A DNA stretch of 6,070 nt, from assembly GCA_948760655.1 (NCBI GenBank), contig CAQBKK010000055.1, positions 1-6,070 of the forward strand, written 5' to 3'. Both the position numbers and the translations under genes were made by a program. This document shows, piece after piece, positions 1 through 5,305 of the stretch. Every line of letters starts with the position of its first letter. Position 1 is the first letter of the stretch. The DNA comes from an uncultured Bacilli bacterium. Lineage in GTDB: Bacteria; Bacillota_I; Bacilli_A; RF39; UBA660. The notes under the pieces were generated by a model. That model was not told where the DNA came from. It worked only from the letters and a program-made list of their open reading frames with translations, and ran no database searches.

Positions 1-80
1 TAAGTGCTGATGGAACTTCTTATTCTGCGAATGCTTCTTTTGCTTATTATGGAGTCCGTCCGAGATTTTTAATTGGTTAA
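1..80 (+). CDS. C-terminal end of a hypothetical, possibly surface-associated protein (partial)
   Basis: Only the last 25 codons are present. The open frame has its first full codon at position 3 and stops at TAA 78-80. The visible tail is rich in Ser, Ala and Tyr and ends with the string AYYGVRPRFLIG. A YGVRP-type motif a few residues before the stop is, as I recall, common at the end of large secreted or surface proteins of gut Firmicutes (DUF6273-like or formylglycine-enzyme-like C-terminal domains), so that is the best guess. The strong terminator about 33 bases downstream supports this being a genuine gene end. The start, length and function lie outside the window. The frame is short enough that the assignment rests on the motif and the terminator, not on coding length. 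Confidence 0.5.
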   Translation, partial: SADGTSYSANASFAYYGVRPRFLIG

Positions 81-112
81 AATATAAAAAAATAAAATTT
101 ATACTAATTTCC

Positions 113-163
113 AAAATTGACTAAAGCAATTTACAGAAATTGATTTAGTCAATTTTCTTTTTT
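113..163 (+). terminator. Rho-independent terminator of the left-edge gene
   Basis: A perfect 13-bp stem pairs 113-125 (AAAATTGACTAAA) with 144-156 (TTTAGTCAATTTT). After one G/A mismatch (126/143) an inner 6-bp stem pairs 127-132 (CAATTT) with 137-142 (AAATTG) around the tetraloop ACAG (133-136). A C and then six T residues follow (157-163). The hairpin lies 33 bases after the stop codon of the left-edge gene, which is the expected place for its terminator. The stem is A/T-rich but unusually long. Confidence 0.85.
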
Positions 164-434
164 GTTTAGGCAAATTGACTAAATTGATGATTTGTAGCTT
201 ATTTTTATTTGTGTTACATTGTACTTAGCAAGTTTTATAGGATGTGTTTGTCATAATAAAAAAGGCGCTCATCATCTTTCTGCTTGCGATAAATCTTTTT
301 ATAATTTTCTTACTACATTAGTTGGATTTTGATAGAAAGGTTAAAAGGCAAACGATAACTATTTAACAGTTACTTGCTTAAACTAAGAATAATATATTTT
401 TTTATAAAAACAATGGCTAAAGGAGAAAAACAAC
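164..434. other. Non-coding spacer between the left-edge gene and the 166-residue gene
   Basis: This 271-base stretch holds no convincing gene. It contains a third copy of AAATTGACTAAA at 172-183, repeating the ascending arm of the preceding terminator. A GTG-initiated frame at 244-321 would encode a very hydrophobic 25-residue peptide but lacks a properly spaced ribosome binding site. A 17-base near-palindrome lies at 356-372. A strong ribosome binding site for the next gene, AAAGGAG, is at 419-425, nine bases before its ATG. No tRNA, riboswitch or origin-like DnaA-box cluster could be recognised. Confidence 0.6.
356..372. promoter_or_regulatory. 17-base near-palindrome, possible operator upstream of the 166-residue gene
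   Basis: The sequence TAACTATTTAACAGTTA is an inverted repeat around position 364, with a single mismatched pair (361/367). It lies 62 bases before the ATG of the 435-935 gene. It overlaps TTAACA at 363-368, which matches the -35 consensus at five of six bases. A weak -10 candidate, AAGAAT, lies 16 bases further on at 385-390. A dyad over a -35 is the usual position for a repressor operator, but both promoter boxes are weak and the region is A/T-rich. A small RNA hairpin, helped by GCAA at 348-351 and TTGC at 374-377, is an alternative reading. Confidence 0.3.
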
Positions 435-935
435 ATGAAAAAAAGAGTAACAAAAGATATATTTATTAAGATATTTTCAAATTTGGAATACAGAAAAAAA
501 TTAGATAAAATTATTTTAAATTTTTTTGGACTAGACAATACAAAAACAGAGAATCAAGAAGAAATAAAAGACAGTGATATTCTATTAGAATTTACTTTGT
601 TGATAAATACAGAAGAAATTTTAAAAATAATTATAAAAGATACTAAAAAAATGTTTAAAGCATCCAAAAAATTTTATTTAAACTTTAGCTATAGAGAGGT
701 AGAACAATATCATGTATTATTAATTCCGTGTTATTGGGAAATCTATTGTAAATATGCTAAAAAAAATATAAAAAAGCATCCCCAAATATATTTAATAGCA
801 GCTTTATTAGAATGCACCACCAAAGAAGAAGTAAAGTTCATTTTAAATAAAATGGAAGTATTTACCAAAAAAGAAATAAAAGACATAATGAAATTCATTC
901 CTGAAGAAAAAAGAATCATTTCTAAAGACAAATAA
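435..935 (+). CDS. Hypothetical 166-residue protein, unknown function
   Basis: I do not recognise this protein with confidence. It begins at ATG 435 behind a strong ribosome binding site (AAAGGAG, 419-425), so it is probably translated. It is Lys- and Ile-rich and basic, with no signal peptide or membrane segment, and looks mostly helical and cytoplasmic. The start (residues 8-34, DIFIKIFSN then a helix ending in FFGLD) resembles the opening helices of Rpn/YhgA-like PD-(D/E)XK nuclease-family proteins. The C-terminal part (about 121-158, a LIAALLECTTKEE stretch followed by FTKKEIKDIM) also resembles the tail of such proteins. I cannot see a clean catalytic D...ExK motif, so it could be a degenerate relative or something unrelated. 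It is oriented with the partition operon, has no terminator after it, and its last codons carry the -35 of the parA promoter. It occupies the place where noc or rsmG would often be expected. Confidence 0.75.
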   Translation: MKKRVTKDIFIKIFSNLEYRKKLDKIILNFFGLDNTKTENQEEIKDSDILLEFTLLINTEEILKIIIKDTKKMFKASKKFYLNFSYREVEQYHVLLIPCYWEIYCKYAKKNIKKHPQIYLIAALLECTTKEEVKFILNKMEVFTKKEIKDIMKFIPEEKRIISKDK

Positions 936-953
936 CTATTATTGTGTTAAAAT
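925..953 (+). promoter_or_regulatory. Predicted sigma-A promoter of the parA operon
   Basis: An extended -10 element is present: TG at 945-946, one base, then TAAAAT at 948-953. Exactly 17 bases separate it from AAGACA at 925-930, which matches the TTGACA box at four of six positions. Transcription would start near 960, giving a leader of about 29 bases before the parA ATG at 989. The -35 overlaps the last codons of the preceding gene. A second, weaker pair (TTGTGT 942-947 and TAAAAT 966-971, 18-base spacer) is possible but would place the start almost on the ribosome binding site. Confidence 0.55.
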
Positions 954-988
954 ACTATTAGTGACTAAAATTTGAAAAAGGTGGTATT

Positions 989-1774
989 ATGGCAAAAGTT
1001 ATTTCATTAGTAAATCAAAAAGGTGGTGTAGGAAAAACTACCTCAAGTATTAACTTAGCGGCAGCCTTAGGAGCAGAAGGAAAGAAAACACTTTTAATCG
1101 ATTTAGATCCGCAAGGGAATGCCTCTAGTGGACTTGGATTAAATACAAACGACTTTAATAACGATGTTTACGATGTAATAACAGGTGCCTGTGAAATAAA
1201 AAAAGCAATTATAAAAACCAAATTTAAACATCTATCCATCATACCATCCACTATAAATTTAGCAGGAGTAGATGTAGAATTTGTAAAAAAAATGCTAGAA
1301 GATTCGAGTTTTCACCAAAATGAGCAATTAAGAACCATCTTAGAGGACATAAAAGATAACTACGATTATATTATTATTGATTGTCAGCCTTCTCTTGGAA
1401 TTTCAACGATGAATGCTTTAGTAGCAAGTGATTCTGTAATTATTCCTGTTCAATGCGAATATTTTGCATTAGAGGGAATCACTCAACTCCTAAATTCAAT
1501 TATTTTAGTACAATCCAATATGAATCCAGATTTAAGAATAGAAGGAGTATTACTTACCATGTTAGATGGAAGAACCAATATTGGACTAGAAGTAATTGAA
1601 GAAGTAAGGAAGTGTTTTAAAAATAAAGTGTTTAATACAATAATTCCAAGACTTGTAAGATTAGTAGAAGCACCAAGTCATGGGAAACCAATCAATGCCT
1701 ATGATCCTACATGTCGTGCCACTCTTGCATACGCTAATTTAGCAAAGGAAGTGATTAGTAGAAATGGAAACTAA
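989..1774 (+). CDS. parA: ParA/Soj chromosome-partitioning ATPase
   Basis: This is a Walker-type ATPase that binds DNA non-specifically as an ATP dimer and works with ParB in origin segregation. In Firmicutes the same protein (Soj) also modulates DnaA. The deviant Walker A motif KGGVGKTT is at residues 11-18, with the signature Lys11 and catalytic Lys16. The A' region LLIDLDPQGN (35-44) carries Asp38 and Asp40, and the Walker B strand YIIIDCQPSLG (127-137) carries Asp131. The C-terminal block with DGRTN, IIPR and EAPSHGKP matches chromosomal Soj. At 261 residues it has the usual length for short chromosomal ParA, without the N-terminal DNA-binding domain of plasmid P1-type ParA. A ribosome binding site, AAAGGTGG (977-984), precedes ATG 989. 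One small oddity is Gln133 where the usual IDCPPSLG has Pro. The gene overlaps parB by 11 bases. Confidence 0.97.
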   Translation: MAKVISLVNQKGGVGKTTSSINLAAALGAEGKKTLLIDLDPQGNASSGLGLNTNDFNNDVYDVITGACEIKKAIIKTKFKHLSIIPSTINLAGVDVEFVKKMLEDSSFHQNEQLRTILEDIKDNYDYIIIDCQPSLGISTMNALVASDSVIIPVQCEYFALEGITQLLNSIILVQSNMNPDLRIEGVLLTMLDGRTNIGLEVIEEVRKCFKNKVFNTIIPRLVRLVEAPSHGKPINAYDPTCRATLAYANLAKEVISRNGN

Positions 1775-2654
1775 AAGAAAAGCACTAGGGAAAGGACTGG
1801 AACAATTATTTTCCAATGAAGTAATTGACTTTGATAATTTTGAAGCAGAAATTGTATCAAGTGCCAAAAGCAGTGATATTATAGAAATACCATTAAATGA
1901 AATTCAAAGCAATCCTTATCAACCTAGAAAAACATTTAATGAGGAGTCTTTAAAAGAACTTGCCGATAGTATTCGAGAATATGGCATAGTTCAACCTATT
2001 ATAGTTAAGAAAAATATAAAAGGGTATTACTTAATTGCAGGAGAACGACGTACTAAGGCAGCTTCTTTAGCAGGATTAGAATCAATACCTGCAATTATAA
2101 AAGATTTTAATGATCAAGAAATGATGGAAATCGCTCTTATTGAAAATATTCAAAGAGAAGATTTAAATCCGATAGATGAAGCACTTGCTTATGAAAATAT
2201 TATTCAAGTAAGTAATATGACGCAAGAAGAATTTGCTATTAAATTTGGAAAAAGTCGAAGTCATGTGACCAATATGCTTGGACTATTAAAACTACCAGCA
2301 GCTACAAAACTATTAGTAGAAAAAAAGAAAATAACAATGGGGCATGCTAGAGCTTTAAGCAAAATAAGTGACGATAATTTAATTAATGATTTAGCAGATC
2401 GTGTCATTAATGAAAGTTTAAGCGTTCGTGAATTAGAACGTTTAATTGCAAATGAAAATTTACCAAAAAACAATAAAATAAACCGTAAAGGAAATGAAAA
2501 AAATATACATTATTCCATCTATGAAAACATTATGAGAGAGAAAATAGGCACGAAAGTAAAAATAAAAGAGAATAAAATTGAAATTCCTTTTGCTAGAGAG
2601 AAAGATTTAGAAAGAATTTTAGAAATATTAGGAATAGAAATTACAGGTGATTAG
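1764..2654 (+). CDS. parB: ParB/Spo0J chromosome-partitioning protein (CTPase, parS-binding)
   Basis: ParB binds parS sites, uses CTP to form a sliding clamp, spreads along DNA near the origin, stimulates ParA and helps load condensin. The N-terminus has the ParA-stimulating tail with the LGKGLEQLF motif (8-16). The CTP-binding core runs from about residue 40 to 140: NPYQPRK (50-56), the GERR box (93-96) and ENIQREDLNPIDEA (127-140). A helix-turn-helix for parS spans about 153-178 (TQEEFAIKFGKSRSHV then TNMLGLLKLP). A Lys/Asn-rich linker near 233-245 leads to a short C-terminal dimerisation domain. At 296 residues it has the full family length. The start at ATG 1764 overlaps the end of parA, behind AAAGGAAGTG (1744-1753), so translation is probably coupled. 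The residues and the following genes fit Spo0J better than Noc. I saw no canonical parS in the window. Confidence 0.97.
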   Translation: METKRKALGKGLEQLFSNEVIDFDNFEAEIVSSAKSSDIIEIPLNEIQSNPYQPRKTFNEESLKELADSIREYGIVQPIIVKKNIKGYYLIAGERRTKAASLAGLESIPAIIKDFNDQEMMEIALIENIQREDLNPIDEALAYENIIQVSNMTQEEFAIKFGKSRSHVTNMLGLLKLPAATKLLVEKKKITMGHARALSKISDDNLINDLADRVINESLSVRELERLIANENLPKNNKINRKGNEKNIHYSIYENIMREKIGTKVKIKENKIEIPFAREKDLERILEILGIEITGD

Positions 2655-3470
2655 ATGAAAATAGCGACAAATATTTTGTCATTTCTAGGAAAAAAAGAAG
2701 TATATGGTTTAGCGGTAATAGTATTAATAGCCATTACAATAAATCGTCTTGGAACAAAATTAATTGAAAAAATCATTGTATCCGGACGAGATGCATATGA
2801 AAAAAAGAAAAGAAAAACAATTGTAAACTTAATTTCTAATATATTTAAATACGCTGTTTTTATCATTGCTATATTTTCAATACTAAATTTATATGGAGTA
2901 AATACCAAAGCTCTATTCGCAAGTTTGGGAGTTGTCGGAGCAGTACTTGGTTTAGCTCTTCAAGATACAATTAAGGATTTTATTAGTGGTATCACAATCA
3001 TTATGGATAATTACTTTGTAGTTGGAGACATAATCACATTCAATGATTTTACTGGAGAAGTTATTGATATGGGACTAAAAACAACAAAAGTAAAAAAATA
3101 CAATGGTGAAGTACTTGTTATAGCAAATCGAAATATAGATTCTGTAATTAATATTAGTCAAAAACCAGCAAATATAGTAATTGATATACCGACCTGTTAT
3201 GAAGCAAAAACAGAACGTGTTGAAAAAGCGGTGGAAAAAATACTTACAGAAATAAAAAAAATAGAGGGAGTGAAAAAAGACTCCAAATATTTAGGGATTT
3301 CGGCATTAGATGACAGTTGTGTGAAATATTCAATCAGTATTATTTGTCCACAAGATACCCAATGGCAAATAAAACGAGATGCGTTAAAAATTATAAAAAC
3401 AATATATGAAAAAGAAAAAATAAAAATACCTTACCAACAAATAGAGGTGTATCATGAACCAAAAATATAA
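2655..3470 (+). CDS. mscS: MscS-family small-conductance mechanosensitive channel
   Basis: This is a cytoplasmic-membrane channel that opens under membrane tension to release solutes during hypo-osmotic shock. Membrane segments are visible at about 16-32, 58-79 and 86-112. The third is the pore helix, with the small-residue pattern FASLGVVGAVLGLALQD and then IKDFISGI, as in MscS. It is followed by the beta domain (about 113-175, with DNYFVVGDII and ANRNIDSVINIS) and an alpha/beta C-terminal domain (about 176-266). The length of 271 residues and three predicted helices match the minimal MscS/YkuT type. Its ATG directly follows the parB stop codon (TAG then ATG), with an AGGTGAT ribosome binding site (2645-2651) inside the end of parB, so translation is coupled to the partition genes. 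It overlaps the next gene by 17 bases. The ion or solute preference cannot be read from the sequence. Confidence 0.93.
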   Translation: MKIATNILSFLGKKEVYGLAVIVLIAITINRLGTKLIEKIIVSGRDAYEKKKRKTIVNLISNIFKYAVFIIAIFSILNLYGVNTKALFASLGVVGAVLGLALQDTIKDFISGITIIMDNYFVVGDIITFNDFTGEVIDMGLKTTKVKKYNGEVLVIANRNIDSVINISQKPANIVIDIPTCYEAKTERVEKAVEKILTEIKKIEGVKKDSKYLGISALDDSCVKYSISIICPQDTQWQIKRDALKIIKTIYEKEKIKIPYQQIEVYHEPKI

Positions 3471-3654
3471 ATTGAATGACAATGTGATAATGAAAAAGCA
3501 ACATGCATGTGGAACAAATGAATGGAAAATAACAAGAATTGGTGTTGACATCAAAATAAAATGTAATCATTGTGGAAGAGAAATCATGATGGAACGTTTA
3601 GAATTTGAGAAAAAACTAAAAAAAGTTTTAGGTGATACGAATGAACGTAAATAA
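3454..3654 (+). CDS. DUF951 family small zinc-ribbon-like protein
   Basis: This 66-residue protein matches DUF951, a small conserved Firmicutes family (the B. subtilis member is, as I recall, YyzM). The family pattern is clear: YKLNDNVIMKK, then HACGTNEWKITRIG, then DIKIKCNHCGREIMMER. Cys19, Cys37 and Cys40, with His17, are well placed to bind a metal such as zinc, which is inference. The usual KKPHPCG appears here as KKQHACG, so both prolines are replaced but the His and Cys are kept. It starts inside the mscS gene (17-base overlap) with AGAGGTG at 3443-3449 as its ribosome binding site, and overlaps the next gene by 14 bases. The biochemical role is not known. Its steady neighbourhood next to parB and ychF in related bacteria suggests a housekeeping role, possibly in nucleic-acid or translation processes. 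Confidence 0.93.
   Translation: MNQKYKLNDNVIMKKQHACGTNEWKITRIGVDIKIKCNHCGREIMMERLEFEKKLKKVLGDTNERK
3630..3636 (+). promoter_or_regulatory. Ribosome binding site that fixes the abgT start at ATG 3641
   Basis: AGGTGAT at 3630-3636 is a good anti-16S match. The longest frame of the transporter would begin at GTG 3632, but that GTG lies inside this ribosome binding site and has none of its own. ATG 3641, four bases after the site, is therefore the better start. The site lies within the end of the DUF951 gene, coupling the two genes. Confidence 0.6.
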
Positions 3655-5185
3655 ATTAAAAGAAAAAATAACGCTGCATCCTATTATGACTATATTAATC
3701 ATGATAGGAGTAACAATAATTTTAAGTGGAATTTTTTCAGCACTAGGTTTACAAGCAACTTCTAAGAAAATAAGTACAACTACTTTAGAATATAATACCT
3801 ATATAGCAGAAATATCTTCTCTGTTTAGTTTGAGTGGTTTAAAATATATTTTCACAAGCTCGATAAGTAACTTTATGTCTTTTGCCCCTCTAAGTAGTTT
3901 AATTATAGTTTTAATAGGAATTGGAGTCATGCAAAAAAGTGGTTTCTTAAAAGTTGTATTTACCATGCTAACCAAGAATGCTAAAAAAAATAATGTAACA
4001 TTTACTATTGTATTTATAAGCATTATACTAGGAATTATTGGAGATTTATCATTTATTATTATGCTTCCAATAAGTGCAATTCTTTTTGAAGTAGGAAAAA
4101 GAAACCCTACAATAGGAATAATAGCTTCTTTTGCAGGATTAACTTGTGGATATGGCATTAACATAATATTTACAAGTATGGATTCTTCATTACTTTCATT
4201 AACAACACTTGCGGCAAATATAGTAGATCCTAATTATGTAATGAAAACAACAAGTTTTATATTTATAATGATATTAACAGTAGTTATTTTGGCCATTTTA
4301 ATTACGCAGATTACTGAAAAATATATTATTTATAAAGTAGAAAAATATGAAATTTCAGAAAATGAAATTGAAGAAGAAATCTTTTTAGGAAAAAAAGAAA
4401 AAAAAGGTTTGGCCTTAGCATTTTTAGCATTCATCGTCTATATATTCATCTTTATATATAATATTATTCCTGGTCTTCCTTTCTCTGGTAAATTATTAGA
4501 TCAAAGCCAAGTATTTTACATAGATAAACTTTTTAGCTACAACTCTTTCTTTAATAAAGGATTTGTGTTTATTGTAACAATGGGAATGGTCATCATTGGA
4601 TTCTTTTATGGATTAGGGTCAAAAACGATAAAAAATCATAGAGATTTATGTGAAAATTTAGGACATTCTTTAGATGATATAGGGCAAGTAATTGTTACTA
4701 TCTTCTTTGCTTCAATTTTAATTAATGTTGTAAAATATACAAATATAGGAACAATAATAGTGACACTTTTAGCCAATATAATTAGTGAAACAAAATTTAG
4801 TGCTATACCATTAATTATTCTCTTATTTGTAATAAGTGCAATTGCTACCATTTTTGTTCCATCCTCACTATCAAGATGGCAAATTTTATCAGCAGTCACT
4901 ATTCCAGTATTCATGGAAGCAGGATTTTCTCCAGAATTTACACAAATAATATTTCGATTTGGAGAATCTGTATGTATTGGATTAACCCCGCTATTTGCCT
5001 ATTTTGTGATTTATCTAGCATACTTAGAAAAATACAATCAAAAGAAAGAAACTATTCATTTATTAAAAGGGATAAAATACCAACTGCCCTATATAATCAC
5101 TACATTTATACTTCTATTGACAATCTTAATTGCATGGTATATAGTAGGTCTTCCAATAGGTGTTGGAGTTTATCCAACATTATAA
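3641..5185 (+). CDS. abgT: AbgT-family membrane transporter (p-aminobenzoyl-glutamate / sulfonamide-efflux type)
   Basis: A 514-residue polytopic membrane protein matching the AbgT family. E. coli AbgT imports p-aminobenzoyl-glutamate, while N. gonorrhoeae MtrF and A. borkumensis YdaH are reported to export sulfonamides and folate precursors. Hydrophobic segments cover most of the chain (about 15-37, 86-106, 121-149, 202-224, 255-278, 307-325, 348-376, 388-406, 440-462, 485-508), with a charged cytoplasmic loop at about 227-257. Family landmarks: LSSLIIVLIGIGVMQKSG (84-101), GDLSFIIMLPISAILFEVG (134-152), a first re-entrant region with Asp181, SSLSRW (408-413), and GFSPEFTQIIFRFGES (428-443) followed by LTPLFAYF (448-455). 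The usual Arg-x-x-Asp pair of the last block is Arg439-x-x-Glu442 here. The gene overlaps DUF951 by 14 bases, so it belongs to the partition operon, an unexpected place for it. Substrate and direction cannot be decided from sequence. Confidence 0.88.
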   Translation: MNVNKLKEKITLHPIMTILIMIGVTIILSGIFSALGLQATSKKISTTTLEYNTYIAEISSLFSLSGLKYIFTSSISNFMSFAPLSSLIIVLIGIGVMQKSGFLKVVFTMLTKNAKKNNVTFTIVFISIILGIIGDLSFIIMLPISAILFEVGKRNPTIGIIASFAGLTCGYGINIIFTSMDSSLLSLTTLAANIVDPNYVMKTTSFIFIMILTVVILAILITQITEKYIIYKVEKYEISENEIEEEIFLGKKEKKGLALAFLAFIVYIFIFIYNIIPGLPFSGKLLDQSQVFYIDKLFSYNSFFNKGFVFIVTMGMVIIGFFYGLGSKTIKNHRDLCENLGHSLDDIGQVIVTIFFASILINVVKYTNIGTIIVTLLANIISETKFSAIPLIILLFVISAIATIFVPSSLSRWQILSAVTIPVFMEAGFSPEFTQIIFRFGESVCIGLTPLFAYFVIYLAYLEKYNQKKETIHLLKGIKYQLPYIITTFILLLTILIAWYIVGLPIGVGVYPTL

Positions 5186-5194
5186 AAGAGGTGA
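5185..5194 (+). promoter_or_regulatory. Orphan Shine-Dalgarno-like sequence after abgT
   Basis: AAAGAGGTGA, starting at the last base of the abgT stop codon, is one of the best 16S-complementary sequences in the window, yet no ATG, GTG or TTG follows at a normal distance and a terminator hairpin begins at once. The other gene junctions of this operon each carry a ribosome binding site near the stop codon, so this may be the remnant of a lost junction to another gene. Chance in A/G-rich DNA is the alternative. Confidence 0.35.
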
Positions 5195-5233
5195 CTAACT
5201 ATTAAAAGTCAAGGACTTTTTGATAGTTTGTTA
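5192..5233. terminator. Terminator after abgT, probably bidirectional
   Basis: The core stem pairs AAAAGTC (5204-5210) with GACTTTT (5214-5220) around the three-base loop AAG, followed by one more T. With T5221 bulged, pairing continues: 5197-5203 pair with 5222-5228, including one T/G wobble. After a T/T mismatch it can run on to about 5192/5233, giving a stem of roughly 18 pairs. On the plus strand it ends the parA-to-abgT transcript seven bases after the abgT stop. On the minus strand the same hairpin could act as a second stop for transcripts leaving the transposase. Confidence 0.65.
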
Positions 5234-5256
5234 TAAATTGGAAAGAAACCCACGCC

Positions 5257-5280
5257 AAAAAGATTTCACAAAAGTGAAAT
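5257..5280 (-). terminator. Rho-independent terminator of the IS110 transposase
   Basis: A perfect 7-bp stem pairs 5263-5269 (ATTTCAC) with 5274-5280 (GTGAAAT) around a four-base loop. Read on the minus strand it is followed by C and then five T residues (complement of 5257-5261). It lies 26 bases beyond the transposase stop codon. On the plus strand no T run follows, so it works leftward only. The TTTCAC/GTGAAA halves recall parS, but the four-base gap rules that out. Confidence 0.65.
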
Positions 5281-5305
5281 TTTGAAAAAATTGCAAATAG
5301 TAAAT

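Noticed and set aside
2402..2445. Inverted repeat GTTC...GAAC within parB considered as an internal parS or operator
   Set aside because: The arms are only four to six bases with a long gap and lie in codons for a conserved helix; there is no match to parS.
3342..3351. DnaA-box-like TTGTCCACA in the mscS gene, together with TGTGGATAT near 4145 in abgT and TTATCCAAC near 5171
   Set aside because: Each differs from TTATCCACA by one or two bases, all lie inside coding sequence, and they are not clustered or next to an A/T-rich unwinding region, so they do not indicate an origin.
3632..3640. GTG start for the AbgT transporter three codons before the chosen ATG
   Set aside because: The GTG is part of the ribosome binding site AGGTGAT and has no binding site of its own; ATG 3641 is correctly spaced.
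4876..5205. 109-residue frame overlapping the end of abgT in another reading frame
   Set aside because: It lies wholly over the well-supported abgT frame for most of its length, has no conserved features and no ribosome binding site, so it is a shadow frame.
5263..5280. parS-like dyad with TTTCAC and GTGAAA halves
   Set aside because: A four-base AAAA gap separates the halves, whereas parS has them adjacent. On the minus strand a T run follows, so it fits a terminator of the transposase.
5220..5285. TTG-initiated 21-residue frame downstream of the orphan ribosome binding site
   Set aside because: The start lies inside the terminator stem, about 25 bases from the binding site, and the peptide shows no recognisable features.
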